Assembly (NCBI RefSeq): GCF_002005205.3
Contig: NZ_CP019702.2
Coordinates: 248,001 to 312,000, forward strand
Source of the DNA: Rhizobium rhizogenes
GTDB lineage: Bacteria; Pseudomonadota; Alphaproteobacteria; Rhizobiales; Rhizobiaceae
Direction: 5' to 3'
DNA length: 64,000 nt
The first letter of the stretch is position 1. Every line of letters begins with the position of its first letter. The translations under genes and the position numbers were made by a program. Below the pieces are notes generated by a model. That model searched no databases. It was given only the letters and a program-made list of their open reading frames with translations, and had not been told where the DNA came from. Below are positions 27,243 to 37,268 of this stretch, in pieces.

Positions 27243-29414
27243 TCAGAACTTCACGCTGGCCGTCAGGCTGATGTTGAAGGGTTCGCCCACAGCATTGGCA
27301 TAGCTGGTGGAGCCGATCGACGAGGTATAATACGTCTTGTCGAAGATGTTTTTCAGATTGAGCTGCAGTGTCACCGGCTTTTCCAGTTGCAGCGTATAGG
27401 TGGCGAAGGCGTCGAAGACCGCGTAACCCGGCAGATAATAGGAATTGTTGTTGATGCCGGGACGCTCACCCACCGCCCGGATGCCACCGCCGATACGCAG
27501 CGTATTGCCGCTGGGTCCGATTTCGCCGACATCATAGGCAAGGAAAAGCGAACCGGTATGGCGGGCCACATTCGGCAGGCGCTTGCCCGCATAGGTGAGA
27601 TCCTCAAGTACGAGCGCATCCGTATAGGCGTAGCTTGCGATCAGATCGAGATCGTCTGTCAGGCTGCCGGCAATATCGACCTCCACGCCGCGCGAGCGGA
27701 CGAGGCCGGCGGCCTTCACCGTCGAGACACCGCCGACATCTTCCGAGTAGGCGACATTGCGCTTGCGGGCGTTGAACAGCGCGATATTGGCGCTCAGTCC
27801 GGCAAAAAGATCGAACTTGGCGCCAACCTCGTAAGAAATCCCCTCTTCTGGATCGAGCCCGCCATAATAGGCCCCGATCGAAGATTGCGGACGGAAGGTC
27901 TTGGCCACATTCGCGTAAAGCGAGGCATCCGGCGTCAGCTTGTAGACAAGGCCGGCATTGGGGATGAGTTCGCCGCCATTCTTCTCGGTATTGACGACGA
28001 AGGGACGGCCCTTGCCGGCGTAGATGTCGTAATACTGGTAACGCAAGCCGCCGACCGCGATCCACTGATCGCTAAGATGCAGGGCGTCCTGCATATAGAT
28101 CGAGGCGGTGGAGAGCTCTTCCGTCTGGTCACTATCGACCGCCCTGACCGTGGTGCAGGCCGGCAGCTGGCCATAGACGGGATTGTTGATGTTGAAATTG
28201 GTGGAATTCGCGCATCGAAGCATGTCTGTGCGCAGGGTATCGCTGTAATCATAGGACGCGCCGAACAGCAGGTCGTTGCGCAGCCCGCCGATTTCGGCCT
28301 CACCCGTCAGATCCGCACGCACCGCATGATTATAGATGGTGGAATATTGCGTTGCATCGGCCCGTCGCGTCACCTGCCCCGTGCTGGAATTATAACCCAT
28401 CACGCGCGCCTGATTGTCGGAATATTCGTTGCGGCTATAGGCGTAATTGAGCGAAAGTTTCCAATCATCGGACAATTGCCGGTCTATGGCGATGCTCGCG
28501 AGATCGGATTTGCCGTCGGTGATATTGTAGGCCTCATCCAGCCTGAGCCGTCGGCTGACATTGATGGCCCTGCCGGTCGCGGGATCGAAGATCGTACCGC
28601 GATCGAAGGGCACGCTGTAGTCCTCGTGCATGTAGGACACGGTGACATCGGTGTCCTCACCGCTCCATTTCAGCGAGGGAGCAATCAGCCAGTTCTTCTT
28701 TTCTCCGAAATTGCGCCAGTAATCGCTGTTTTCTCCCTGGCCGATCAGGCGATAGGAAAAATCGGTTCCGGCAATCGGGCCGGTAACGTCAAAACCGCCT
28801 GATGTGCCATATTTGCCCGCGCCATAGGCGGAAAAGCGCGAATAGGCCTCTGCCGTAAACGTGTCTTCCGGCTTCTTCGTCACGACATTCACCATGCCGC
28901 CGGGATCGAGAATGCCATAGAGCGTCGAAGCCGGCCCCTTCAGCACTTCCACCCTTTCGGCCGTATCGTTGAAGGAATGCGGCAGTGCCGTCTTCAGCCC
29001 GTTGACGAGGATGGAACCGTCGCGATTATCGCCGAAACCACGGCGGATGACGGCATCCTGCGTGCCGCCCAAGGTATTCGACTGGGTGACGCCGCTGACA
29101 TTGGCCAGCGCATCATCCAGCGAACGCGCCTGCTGGTCGCGCAGTACCTCGCTCGTCACCACATTGACCGATTGCGGAATATCGAGGATCGGCGTTTCGG
29201 TGCGCGTCGCCGTGCCCGTCGTCACCGGCTGATAACCGCGCGCGCCTTTCTTGACATCGGCATTGACGGTTATGGTTTCGAGTACGGTCGTCCCGTCGGC
29301 ATCTTTCTTCGGCGTTCCGCTCTCCTGCGCAAAGGCAGGCAGAGCGACCCCGGCCAGAAGAAATGCCAGCAGCGCCCGCGAGCCCACCCGAATGATCATC
29401 GAACCGTCATGCAT
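27243..29414 (-). CDS. TonB-dependent siderophore receptor
   Basis: The receptor is about 723 residues from the ATG at 29414 (an ATG at 29399 is the alternative). It has a signal peptide ending in ALPAFAQ, then a TonB-box-like ETITVNAD, a plug domain with IPQSVNVVTSEVLRDQQ and VEVLKGPASTLYGILDPGG, and a long beta-barrel ending in the terminal phenylalanine of SVKF. This is the hydroxamate/catecholate class of outer-membrane ferric-siderophore receptors, related to FhuA, FoxA and FpvA. It is divergent from a complete FecCDE-like ABC operon and both promoters carry the same IRO box, so receptor and importer probably work on one siderophore and respond to iron through RirA. Confidence 0.93.
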   Translation of the reverse strand: MHDGSMIIRVGSRALLAFLLAGVALPAFAQESGTPKKDADGTTVLETITVNADVKKGARGYQPVTTGTATRTETPILDIPQSVNVVTSEVLRDQQARSLDDALANVSGVTQSNTLGGTQDAVIRRGFGDNRDGSILVNGLKTALPHSFNDTAERVEVLKGPASTLYGILDPGGMVNVVTKKPEDTFTAEAYSRFSAYGAGKYGTSGGFDVTGPIAGTDFSYRLIGQGENSDYWRNFGEKKNWLIAPSLKWSGEDTDVTVSYMHEDYSVPFDRGTIFDPATGRAINVSRRLRLDEAYNITDGKSDLASIAIDRQLSDDWKLSLNYAYSRNEYSDNQARVMGYNSSTGQVTRRADATQYSTIYNHAVRADLTGEAEIGGLRNDLLFGASYDYSDTLRTDMLRCANSTNFNINNPVYGQLPACTTVRAVDSDQTEELSTASIYMQDALHLSDQWIAVGGLRYQYYDIYAGKGRPFVVNTEKNGGELIPNAGLVYKLTPDASLYANVAKTFRPQSSIGAYYGGLDPEEGISYEVGAKFDLFAGLSANIALFNARKRNVAYSEDVGGVSTVKAAGLVRSRGVEVDIAGSLTDDLDLIASYAYTDALVLEDLTYAGKRLPNVARHTGSLFLAYDVGEIGPSGNTLRIGGGIRAVGERPGINNNSYYLPGYAVFDAFATYTLQLEKPVTLQLNLKNIFDKTYYTSSIGSTSYANAVGEPFNISLTASVKF

Positions 29415-29470
29415 CCTGTTTGTCCCCGACTGTCCCAAATCGTCATCGCGACGATGCACCGCTCTTTCAA

Positions 29471-29490
29471 TTGATGAATGTAGTAGTCAA
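29471..29490 (-). promoter_or_regulatory. IRO (RirA) box of the siderophore receptor gene
   Basis: The core TGA-N9-TCA lies at 29475-29489, 57 bases before the receptor start. Read toward that gene, the 20-mer is TTGACTACTACATTCATCAA, which differs in one base from the box in front of the divergent operon. TGA-N9-TCA is the site of RirA, the iron-responsive repressor of Rhizobiaceae. Confidence 0.75.
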
Positions 29491-29628
29491 CTTTTATTTC
29501 CGCAGAAAGCAGGCAAAAGCCACGGTTCGACGGCGGATATTCAGGCATCGACGCTTGCAATCTGGTGCGCCGCCGCCGCTTTCCCGGCAAATCGACCCGT
29601 AAAAACCGCTTTTTCGCGGCCCATATAC

Positions 29629-29648
29629 TTGACTACTACAGTCATCAA
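29629..29648 (+). promoter_or_regulatory. IRO (RirA) box of the siderophore ABC operon
   Basis: TTGACTACTACAGTCATCAA contains TGA-N9-TCA at 29630-29644, about 36 bases before the ATPase start. A TATACT at 29624-29629 could be a -10, which would place the box over the start site, as expected for repression. Confidence 0.75.
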
Positions 29649-29684
29649 TAATTCTGGTGGCGGTTCATTCGAACGGGGACGATC

Positions 29685-30509
29685 TTGAGCAGCGGCGACA
29701 CATTTCCAGGTACGGACACAAGGCTCGCGGCGCAGGCCGTCGAGCTTGCCTATGGCGACCGGCCCGCGCTGACGGAGATGTCGCTCGATATCGTACCGAA
29801 CCGTTTCACCGTCCTGCTCGGCCCGAACGGCTCGGGAAAATCCACGCTTCTTTCCGCACTCGCCCGCCTGCACAGGCCGACCCGTGGCCATATCCTTCTC
29901 GACGGCCGCGACATCTTCCGCCACCCGACACGGGATGTGGCAAGGCGGCTCGGCATGTTGGCGCAGCAGAACCACACACCGGAGGGGCTTTCGGTTTTCG
30001 ATCTCGTCGCCCGCGGCCGCTATCCCCATCAGGGTTTTCTGAAACAATGGAGTAGTGACGACGCCCGCGCGGTGGAGCAGGCATTGTTCGTGACCGGCAT
30101 GTCCGAACTGGCGGAAAGACCGGTCGACAGCCTTTCCGGCGGTCAGCGGCAGCGCGCCTGGATTGCCATGGCGCTGGCGCAGCAGACGGATATCATTCTG
30201 CTGGACGAACCCACGACCTATCTGGATCTGCACCACCAGATAGAGGTGCTGGACATGCTGGCCGGTCTCGTCACGCACCATAACCGCACGATCGTGGCGG
30301 TGCTGCATGACATCAATCTTGCCCTGCAATATGCGGACCACCTGATCTTCCTGAAGGATGGCCGGCTGCGGCACCGGCTGGAGACGGCCGCAGCCTGTGA
30401 TGCCGAAATCATCGCGGATGTGTTCGACATGCGTGTCACCCAGCTTACACATCCGGCAACGGCCCGGCCGGTGTTTCTTCCCCTGCCCGGGCGGACCGGC
30501 GCGGCATGA
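29685..30509 (+). CDS. ferric-siderophore ABC transporter ATPase (FecE/FhuC-like)
   Basis: The 274-residue ATPase shows Walker A LLGPNGSGKSTLL, Q-loop MLAQQNHTPEGLSV (typical of FecE/FhuC), signature LSGGQRQRAWIAMALAQ, Walker B IILLDEPTTYLD and AVLHDINLALQ. The start is a TTG codon at 29685 with GGGGA five bases upstream; no in-frame ATG lies between it and the conserved domain. It is the first gene of the iron-uptake operon and overlaps the permease by ATGA. Confidence 0.92.
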   Translation: MSSGDTFPGTDTRLAAQAVELAYGDRPALTEMSLDIVPNRFTVLLGPNGSGKSTLLSALARLHRPTRGHILLDGRDIFRHPTRDVARRLGMLAQQNHTPEGLSVFDLVARGRYPHQGFLKQWSSDDARAVEQALFVTGMSELAERPVDSLSGGQRQRAWIAMALAQQTDIILLDEPTTYLDLHHQIEVLDMLAGLVTHHNRTIVAVLHDINLALQYADHLIFLKDGRLRHRLETAAACDAEIIADVFDMRVTQLTHPATARPVFLPLPGRTGAA

Positions 30510-31549
30510 TACCCGGCACCGCAAACAATACCCTGCCGACCTTGCAGATGCAGGCTTGTGGCCGTGCACTTTCGGCAGCGTTCTGCCTGCTGCTGGCGAT
30601 ACTGCTTCTGACACTGGCACATATTGCCACCGGCCCGCGCCCGGTCGCACCCCATGTCCTGCATGACCTGATATTTTCCTACGATGCCCGCAATTTCGAC
30701 CAGCAGGTCTTGCTGCGACTGCGCCTTCCACGCCTGCTGGCGGCGCTGCAGGCCGGCGCCTGCCTTGGGGTGGCCGGGCTTCTGCTGCAGACACTGCTGC
30801 GAAACCCGCTCGGCGAACCGCATATTCTCGGCCTGAACGCCGGCGCAAGCCTTGCCGTCGTCGCAGCCACGGTCACACCGCTCGGGCTGATCGCCACGCC
30901 TGCCCTGCGGCCATTGCTGGCGGCCACGGGAGCGGGCGTCAGTTTCTCCCTCGTTCTTCTCCTCGCCTCGTCCGGACGACAGGGACTAACACCCGCAAAA
31001 CTCATCTTTTGCGGCATAGCGCTTTCCACGCTTGCGGGAACGCTGACCTCCGCCATTCTCATACTCAATGAAGAAACATTGCAGCAGATGCGCTTCTGGC
31101 TGGTGGGCGACACGGCCGGTGTTTCGATGACAATAGTAGCGGCGGCCCTGCCTGCAGCCGGCATCGCACTTATCCTTGCCATTGCCGTGGCTCCGCGGCT
31201 CGATCTCCTGACGCTCGGCGATAGCGCCGCTGCGGCCCTGGGCGTATCCGTCCGCGCAACCCGGTTACTGGCACTCGCCTCCATCTCGCTGTTTTGTGGC
31301 GCGGCCATCGCCACCGTCGGTCCGATCGGTTTTGTCGGGCTTGTGGTGCCGCCGCTCGTCGCGCGTCTCAGGATCGGGCGGCTTCTGCTGGCCATTCCAC
31401 TTGCGGCGCTCGGCGGCGCGGCCCTGCTGATCGCCGCCGACCTTGCCGCCCGGCTGATCCTCCTGCCGAAGGAACTGCCGACGGGTGCGATGACCGGCCT
31501 TGTCGGCGCACCGATCTTTCTCTGGCTGGTGCGCAGGGTGCTGAAATGA
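30506..31549 (+). CDS. ferric-siderophore ABC transporter permease (FecCD family)
   Basis: At 347 residues with about nine to ten helices, this is a FecCD-type permease. It carries LRLPRLLAALQAGACLGVAGLLLQ and RNPLGEPHILGLNAGASLAVV near residues 65-115, and GPIGFVGLVVPPLVARL later. It forms a heterodimer with the next gene product in the inner membrane. Start and stop overlap neighbours by four bases, so the operon is coupled. Confidence 0.93.
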   Translation: MIPGTANNTLPTLQMQACGRALSAAFCLLLAILLLTLAHIATGPRPVAPHVLHDLIFSYDARNFDQQVLLRLRLPRLLAALQAGACLGVAGLLLQTLLRNPLGEPHILGLNAGASLAVVAATVTPLGLIATPALRPLLAATGAGVSFSLVLLLASSGRQGLTPAKLIFCGIALSTLAGTLTSAILILNEETLQQMRFWLVGDTAGVSMTIVAAALPAAGIALILAIAVAPRLDLLTLGDSAAAALGVSVRATRLLALASISLFCGAAIATVGPIGFVGLVVPPLVARLRIGRLLLAIPLAALGGAALLIAADLAARLILLPKELPTGAMTGLVGAPIFLWLVRRVLK

Positions 31550-32586
31550 ACCGTTATCAGGTCGTCCGACTGGGGTGCTTTTCCGTCCGCTTCATGCCTT
31601 CGCGGCTCACCATTCTGCTCGCACTTTTCCTCTGCCTGACGCTTGTCGCCCTGTGGTCGCTCACCGCCGGCAGCCAGCATATCCCCGCCTCGGCCCTGTG
31701 GTCGTTTGTGATCGCAACCAACGCCGATCCCGTCATGACCGACGCAGCCGTGGTTCTCGACTTCCGGCTGTCGCGACTGGCGCTTGCGATGGTGGCCGGC
31801 GCCATGCTCGGCATTGCCGGCGCCATCATGCAGGCCACGACCCGTAACGGTCTTGCCGATCCCGGCCTGCTCGGCGTACGGGAAGGCGCATCGCTTGCCG
31901 TGCTAGGCTGCGCGTTCCTGCTGCCCGCCCTGCCGGTGGTGTTGCGCCCCGCTGCTGGCATCGCAGGGGGGATGGCGAGTGCCGCGTTCATTTTCAGCCT
32001 TTCCGGCCCGACCTCGCGCCTGCGCTTCGTGCTGACCGGCATCGGCTTTTCATGGTTCTTGTCAGCTTTGCTGCTTATCCTTATGGCATCGCTTGATATT
32101 CGCAACCTGCAGACAGCGATGATCTGGATGGCGGGAAACCTGCAGGGGGCAAACTGGACCGCGGTTCGGATTCTGGGCGCTATCCTCATTCTCGCCATTG
32201 GCCTCCTGCTTCTGGTCGCCCGCAGTGCCGATGCACAGGCACTCGGCGACAATGCCGCAGCCGCACTTGGTGTCTTGACACGCCCGCTTTCCGCGCTGCA
32301 GGTCACGCTTGCGGTCGCCCTCACGGCGTCCTGTGTTTCCTTCACCGGCAGTATCGGCTTTGTTGGCCTGCTTGGCCCGCATATCACCCGGCTTTTATTG
32401 CCTGGCAGCTCCTATGCCGGACTGGTCCTCGGGGCGGGACTGACGGGCGCAACGCTGGTGGCATCCGCTGACACCCTTGCCCGCACCGCCTTTTCACCGC
32501 TGGAGCTGCCGACCGGCATCGTTCTTTCCGCCATCGGCGCACCCACCCTTCTCGCCCTCCTCTGGTTTCACCGGCATCGCCTATAG
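31546..32586 (+). CDS. ferric-siderophore ABC transporter permease (FecCD family)
   Basis: This second permease is 346 residues from the ATG at 31546, which overlaps the previous stop. It has FRLSRLALAMVAGAMLGIAGAIMQ, RNGLADPGLLGVREGASLAV and FTGSIGFVGLLGPHITRLLL, matching the FecCD motifs at the expected positions. An internal Met in FMPSRLTILLA is a possible later start. It completes the channel for the siderophore complex. Confidence 0.92.
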   Translation: MNRYQVVRLGCFSVRFMPSRLTILLALFLCLTLVALWSLTAGSQHIPASALWSFVIATNADPVMTDAAVVLDFRLSRLALAMVAGAMLGIAGAIMQATTRNGLADPGLLGVREGASLAVLGCAFLLPALPVVLRPAAGIAGGMASAAFIFSLSGPTSRLRFVLTGIGFSWFLSALLLILMASLDIRNLQTAMIWMAGNLQGANWTAVRILGAILILAIGLLLLVARSADAQALGDNAAAALGVLTRPLSALQVTLAVALTASCVSFTGSIGFVGLLGPHITRLLLPGSSYAGLVLGAGLTGATLVASADTLARTAFSPLELPTGIVLSAIGAPTLLALLWFHRHRL

Positions 32587-32593
32587 GTCTTCC

Positions 32594-33556
32594 ATGCGCA
32601 AACCACTTCTCGTCCTTCTTTCAGTCGCCGGGCTATTTACCGCCGCAACCATGGTCCGTGCAGACGAAATCACCCGGACTTTTACCGACGATCTCGGCCG
32701 TAATGTTTCCATTCCCGCAAAACCGAAACGCATCGTGACCTTGCACGATATCGACCTCACCATACCGCTGATCGAACTTGGCGTGATGCCGGTGGGCAGC
32801 CACGGCCGCATGGGTGCGAACGGCAAACCCTATCTACGCTCCAGCGCGATCCTGACAGGGATCGACTTCGACAATAGCGACATCGCCTATATCGGCTCCA
32901 TCAATGCCGATCTGGAAGCGATCGTCGCCCTCAAGCCCGACCTGATCCTCACCGAACCCGACCGCCCGACCGCCATCGAAAAACTGGAACGGATCGCCCC
33001 TACCGTCGCCATCGACAATACCAGGGATGGTGCGCCGCATATCTACAAAGTGCTTGCCGAACTGACCGGCACGGAACAGCGCCTCGCCATTCTGGACCGG
33101 CGCTACCAGGCGCAGATCGAGGCGCTGAAGGCTTCGGTCGATACCGGCACCATCACGGTTTCGGTGTTCCAGCCACTCAACGGAAAGATCAGCGTCTACC
33201 ACACCTATCGGGCGCTGGGGCGCGTGCTGCGCGATGCGGGCTTCCGTTTCCCGGCCATCATCGACGACATACCGCAAGGCGATCGCATCGAAATCAGCGC
33301 CGAGCGGCTGCCGGAACTCGATGCCGATATCATCTTCGATCCCTATCGTTCCGATACAGGCGCTTCGCCGCAAGCGGAAATCGACATGATGGAAGCCGTG
33401 ATGCCCGGCTTCTGCAGTTTCCTCAAGGCCTGCCGCGAAGGCCGTTACATTCTCCTGCCACGCGAGGAAGCGATTTCCAATTCCTATGCCGCGCTCAGCC
33501 TCATGATCTCCGCCGTCCAGTCACATTTGACCGCGCGGCCAGCGACAAGAGATTGA
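32594..33556 (+). CDS. ferric-siderophore-binding periplasmic protein
   Basis: The 320-residue protein has a signal peptide (MRKPLLVLLSVAGLFTAATM, cleavage after VRA) and a class III binding-protein body: TFTDDLGRNVSIPAKPKRIV at the start of the mature chain, a long helix linking two lobes, and late DADIIFDPY. The family (FepB, FecB, FhuD) delivers ferric siderophore to the permease. It is the last gene of the IRO-box operon, eight bases after the second permease. Confidence 0.9.
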   Translation: MRKPLLVLLSVAGLFTAATMVRADEITRTFTDDLGRNVSIPAKPKRIVTLHDIDLTIPLIELGVMPVGSHGRMGANGKPYLRSSAILTGIDFDNSDIAYIGSINADLEAIVALKPDLILTEPDRPTAIEKLERIAPTVAIDNTRDGAPHIYKVLAELTGTEQRLAILDRRYQAQIEALKASVDTGTITVSVFQPLNGKISVYHTYRALGRVLRDAGFRFPAIIDDIPQGDRIEISAERLPELDADIIFDPYRSDTGASPQAEIDMMEAVMPGFCSFLKACREGRYILLPREEAISNSYAALSLMISAVQSHLTARPATRD

Positions 33557-33627
33557 AGGAACAGGACCGACGCCAACAAAAGCGCTTGCCTCCAGGCTTC
33601 GCACACTGCTAATCCGAGAAGAAGAGT

Positions 33628-34551
33628 ATGAAACTCACCTTCACGGAAATACCCATGGCGGCTGGCGAAACGCAGACTTCAAGGCTTCGGCGCATCGACC
33701 GGTTCGGCGATCAACTGCGCAAGCGCCGTGACCGCCTGTCACCCGGCCTGCTTGCCGTTGCCGAATATATTGATGGCCATCGCCATGCAGTCCTCGGTAA
33801 ATCGGCGCTGGAAATCGGTTTCGAGACCAATACGTCAGATGCGACCGTCATCCGCGCCATCCAGGCACTCGGTTTTCAGGGGCTGGTCGATCTGAAGGAG
33901 ACGCTGGAAGCCTATCTCGGCGTGACGGACTCGCCGGTGGAAAAGATGGCGACCACGACCAAATCGATGTCCGGCAATTCGGATGCCGCCATCGACTTCG
34001 TTCTTGAAAACCAGAAAAACACACTGGAAATGCTCGCCAACGCCGAAAACCGAGAAGCCATGGCCGCCGCCGTGCGGCTTCTTTCGCAAGCCCGCGGCAT
34101 CGGCGTGCTCGGCATCGGCGCCTCCGGCATCATCGCCACCTATGCGGCGAGGTTGTTCCAGCGCTCGGGCGTCCGCTCCTATGCGCTCAATGCGACAGGC
34201 ATCACGCTCGCCGAACAGCTGCTCGATCTTGAAAACGGTCACGTCCTCATCATGCTGCTGCACGGCCGCGCCCACCGCGAAGCCCAGACCGCCATCGCCG
34301 AGGCAGGCCGTCTCGACATCCCCATCATCATGCTGCTTGGCCAGGAAGACAGCGTTCTCAAAAAACACGCCACCGCCTGCCTCTTCCTGCCCCGCGCCAA
34401 AAACGAGGGCGTGGCGCTGCACGCCCCTTCCCTGATCGCGATGGAAACCCTCGCACTCGCCCTCTCCGGCGCCCGACCGGACCGGAGCCTGGAGACCCTG
34501 GAGCGGCTGGTGGAGCTGAGAACGTCGATCAGGCCGCATAAGCGGGTGTAG
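33628..34551 (+). CDS. MurR/RpiR-family transcriptional regulator
   Basis: The 307-residue protein has an N-terminal HTH_6 domain (LSPGLLAVAEYIDGHRHAVL and SALEIGFETNTSDATVIRAI at about 35-80) and a SIS domain from about residue 140 with GIGVLGIGASGIIATYAARL. RpiR regulators bind phosphosugars through the SIS domain. It lies 71 bases after the siderophore operon and 191 before the rhamnose genes, and its target is unclear. The regulator could be autonomous. AGAAGAAG serves as a weak ribosome site. Confidence 0.88.
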   Translation: MKLTFTEIPMAAGETQTSRLRRIDRFGDQLRKRRDRLSPGLLAVAEYIDGHRHAVLGKSALEIGFETNTSDATVIRAIQALGFQGLVDLKETLEAYLGVTDSPVEKMATTTKSMSGNSDAAIDFVLENQKNTLEMLANAENREAMAAAVRLLSQARGIGVLGIGASGIIATYAARLFQRSGVRSYALNATGITLAEQLLDLENGHVLIMLLHGRAHREAQTAIAEAGRLDIPIIMLLGQEDSVLKKHATACLFLPRAKNEGVALHAPSLIAMETLALALSGARPDRSLETLERLVELRTSIRPHKRV

Positions 34552-34742
34552 CTTTTGGAGTTCTTCCGGACACGCCGTCGCCCTCCAGAAATGAAAAACA
34601 GGCAGTAAGCCAACAATCTTTCTACATGTTGTTCGATGGAGATTCCGTCGCTCTTGTGTGAGCCATCAATAAAGCGTTATTGACTGTCCCTACCGATAAA
34701 GCCATATCACCCTGAGTAGGCAGACCAGACAGGATCCGCATA

Positions 34743-35312
34743 GTGCAACTAGAAACATTCTCGATACCAGGCTTGAAAAAGATAATCCCGGCCCGTTTCG
34801 GCGACAGCAGGGGTTACTTCAGCGAGGTTTTCAAGAGGGAATGGTTTCGCGAAAATGTAGCGGATGTAGAGTTCGTGCAAGACAATGAATCCCTCTCCGC
34901 ACAGGCCGGAACCGTCCGAGGGCTTCATTTTCAGACAGAGCCTTTTGCACAGGGCAAGCTCGTTCGCTGTATTCGGGGACGGCTGCTGGATGTTGCTGTG
35001 GATATCAGGACGGGCTCACCCACCTTCGGACAATGGGCCGCTGTCGAGCTCTCGCCCGAAAATGGCGAGCAGTTGTGGGTTCCGGCGGGATTTGCGCACG
35101 GTTTCATGACGCTCACTGACGACACGGTCATCTCATACAAAGTGACGGCCCCCTACAGTGCAGCCAACGACCGCGGCGTTAAATGGGACGACCCTGCCAT
35201 AGGGATCAATTGGCCGAATCTGGAGGGATGTATCCTTTCCGACAAGGATGCCAAGCAGCCGCTTCTGTCCGAATTGCCTGAATATTTCACTTACCAAAAC
35301 ACTGGGAACTGA
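34743..35312 (+). CDS. rfbC: dTDP-4-dehydrorhamnose 3,5-epimerase
   Basis: The 189-residue enzyme starts at a GTG with AGGA nine bases upstream. It has the RmlC cupin motifs [24 protein letters not shown] (catalytic His) and [11 protein letters not shown]. It turns dTDP-4-keto-6-deoxyglucose into dTDP-4-keto-L-rhamnose, the third step of dTDP-L-rhamnose synthesis. It opens the rfbCBDA operon, and its stop overlaps the next start. Confidence 0.95.
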   Translation: MQLETFSIPGLKKIIPARFGDSRGYFSEVFKREWFRENVADVEFVQDNESLSAQAGTVRGLHFQTEPFAQGKLVRCIRGRLLDVAVDIRTGSPTFGQWAAVELSPENGEQLWVPAGFAHGFMTLTDDTVISYKVTAPYSAANDRGVKWDDPAIGINWPNLEGCILSDKDAKQPLLSELPEYFTYQNTGN

Positions 35313-36370
35313 TGATGCGCGTTCTTGTTACCGGCGGTGCCGGATTTATCGGCTCGGCTCTCGTACGTTATCTCGTAAGCGAAGTTGGCGCGGATGTTCT
35401 CACTGTCGACAAGCTGACATATGCGGGAAATCTGGCTTCCCTCAAACCAATCGAAAATGCACCCAATCACCGCTTCCTTCAGGCCGATATATGTGACCGA
35501 GCCGCGATGACTGATGCTTTCGCGACATTCCAGCCGGATTACGTGATGCATCTGGCCGCCGAAAGTCATGTCGACCGTTCCATAACCGGCGCCGCCGATT
35601 TTATTCAAACCAATATCAACGGCACTTTCACGATGCTGGAGGCAGCGCGGCAATATTGGAGTAGCCTTGCGGAGGACGCGAAGGCGAATTTCCGCATGCT
35701 GCATGTTTCAACAGATGAGGTTTACGGCTCTCTCGGGAATGATGGTCTTTTCGAGGAAACAACGCCTTACGACCCGTCGTCGCCATATTCCGCTTCGAAG
35801 GCCGCCAGCGATCATCTCGCCACAGCTTGGCAACGCACCTATGGCCTTCCGGTTGTGATTTCCAACTGCTCCAACAATTACGGACCATTCCATTTCCCGG
35901 AAAAGCTCATTCCGCTGATCATTCTCAATGCACTGGAAGGCAAACCGTTGCCGGTCTACGGAAACGGCGCGAACATCCGCGACTGGCTTTATGTGGAAGA
36001 CCATGCTCGCGCCCTGTGGCTTATCGTTCAAAAGGGCCTCGTCGGCGAGAAGTACAATGTCGGTGGCAGGAACGAGCAGAAGAATATCGATGTGGTGAAC
36101 TGCATCTGCTCCATTCTCGACGAGTTGCGCCCGCAACCTAAGCCCTATGCCGAGCTTATCAAATATGTGACGGATCGTCCCGGCCACGATGCCCGCTATG
36201 CCATCGATGCGACCAAGCTCGAAACCGAACTCGGCTGGAAAGCGCAGGAAAATTTCGCCACTGGCATCCGCAAGACCGTGGAATGGTATCTCGACAATGC
36301 GTGGTGGTGGCAGCCGCTGCGCGAGGGTGTGTACTCCGGAGAGCGCCTCGGCGTTCTGACGAAAGGCTGA
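35312..36370 (+). CDS. rfbB: dTDP-glucose 4,6-dehydratase
   Basis: This 352-residue extended SDR has the NAD-binding [10 protein letters not shown] at the N-terminus, [25 protein letters not shown] with the catalytic Thr-Asp-Glu triad, [11 protein letters not shown] (Tyr-x3-Lys) and [13 protein letters not shown]. It makes dTDP-4-keto-6-deoxyglucose, the second step of the pathway. A second ATG one codon later may be the true start. Confidence 0.95.
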   Translation: MMRVLVTGGAGFIGSALVRYLVSEVGADVLTVDKLTYAGNLASLKPIENAPNHRFLQADICDRAAMTDAFATFQPDYVMHLAAESHVDRSITGAADFIQTNINGTFTMLEAARQYWSSLAEDAKANFRMLHVSTDEVYGSLGNDGLFEETTPYDPSSPYSASKAASDHLATAWQRTYGLPVVISNCSNNYGPFHFPEKLIPLIILNALEGKPLPVYGNGANIRDWLYVEDHARALWLIVQKGLVGEKYNVGGRNEQKNIDVVNCICSILDELRPQPKPYAELIKYVTDRPGHDARYAIDATKLETELGWKAQENFATGIRKTVEWYLDNAWWWQPLREGVYSGERLGVLTKG

Positions 36371-36374
36371 TTGA

Positions 36375-37268
36375 ATGCGGCTGGCGGTTACCGGCAAAAA
36401 TGGACAAGTCGTCAGCGCCCTTCGGAAGTTGGCGCCTGCCGATCTTGAAATCGTGACCTTGGGAAGACCCGAACTCGATCTCGCGCAGCCGGAAACTGTG
36501 TCGCAAGCGCTGCATGAGGCAAAGCCCAATGCCTTGGTTTCCGCCGCAGCCTATACAGCGGTGGACAAGGCGGAAAGCGAAAAGGACATTGCCTTCTCCA
36601 TCAATCGTGATGGCGCAGCGGCCTTAGCAAAGACCGCACATGATATGGGAATCCCGATCATTCATCTATCAACTGATTATGTTTTTGACGGCGATAAAAC
36701 CACGGCATATGTTGAAAGCGACCCTCCCGGCCCTCGCTCCGTCTACGGCCAATCGAAACTAGAAGGCGAGAAGGCCGTCGCCGCGGCGACTGGCAATCAT
36801 GTGATTCTGCGAACCGCATGGGTCTATTCAGAGTACGGCAACAACTTCGTGAAAACCATGCTTCGGCTGGGAGAAAGCCGTAACGAGATTAATGTGGTAG
36901 CGGACCAGTTCGGGTGCCCTACCTCCGCAAATGACATTGCCGAAGCCACAATCAAGATAGCGCGACGGCTTTCACAGGATTCCTCAATCCGCCTCCGCGG
37001 TATTTTTCATCTGGCCGGTGCAGGTGAAACCAACTGGGCGAACTTCGCAAGGAAGGTATTTGCGTTTTCTGCCGAAAATGGCGGGAAGCCGGTTGTCGTC
37101 ACCGATATCACGACGGCGGAATACCCCACCGCCGCCCGAAGACCTGTGAACTCCCGGCTTGATTGCAGCAAGCTGGACGAGGTTTATGGAATAAGACTGC
37201 CGGACTGGCAAAAATCAACGCGCGCGGTCGTTTCCACCTTGGCGCAGATCAAAAAGGAACAACCATGA
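36375..37268 (+). CDS. rfbD: dTDP-4-dehydrorhamnose reductase
   Basis: The 297-residue protein has [10 protein letters not shown] at the N-terminus, [36 protein letters not shown] (Tyr-x3-Lys) and [15 protein letters not shown], all typical of RmlD. It reduces the 4-keto sugar to dTDP-L-rhamnose. The stop overlaps the rfbA start (ATGA). Confidence 0.95.
   Translation: MRLAVTGKNGQVVSALRKLAPADLEIVTLGRPELDLAQPETVSQALHEAKPNALVSAAAYTAVDKAESEKDIAFSINRDGAAALAKTAHDMGIPIIHLSTDYVFDGDKTTAYVESDPPGPRSVYGQSKLEGEKAVAAATGNHVILRTAWVYSEYGNNFVKTMLRLGESRNEINVVADQFGCPTSANDIAEATIKIARRLSQDSSIRLRGIFHLAGAGETNWANFARKVFAFSAENGGKPVVVTDITTAEYPTAARRPVNSRLDCSKLDEVYGIRLPDWQKSTRAVVSTLAQIKKEQP

Noticed and set aside
27228..28802. 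524-codon plus-strand ORF opposite the TonB receptor
   Set aside because: Antisense of a well-supported receptor, with low-complexity composition and no family motif.
33557..34742. RpiR gene as regulator of the siderophore or rhamnose operon
   Set aside because: No shared motif was seen in either promoter, and the SIS domain points to a phosphosugar ligand, so I left its target open.
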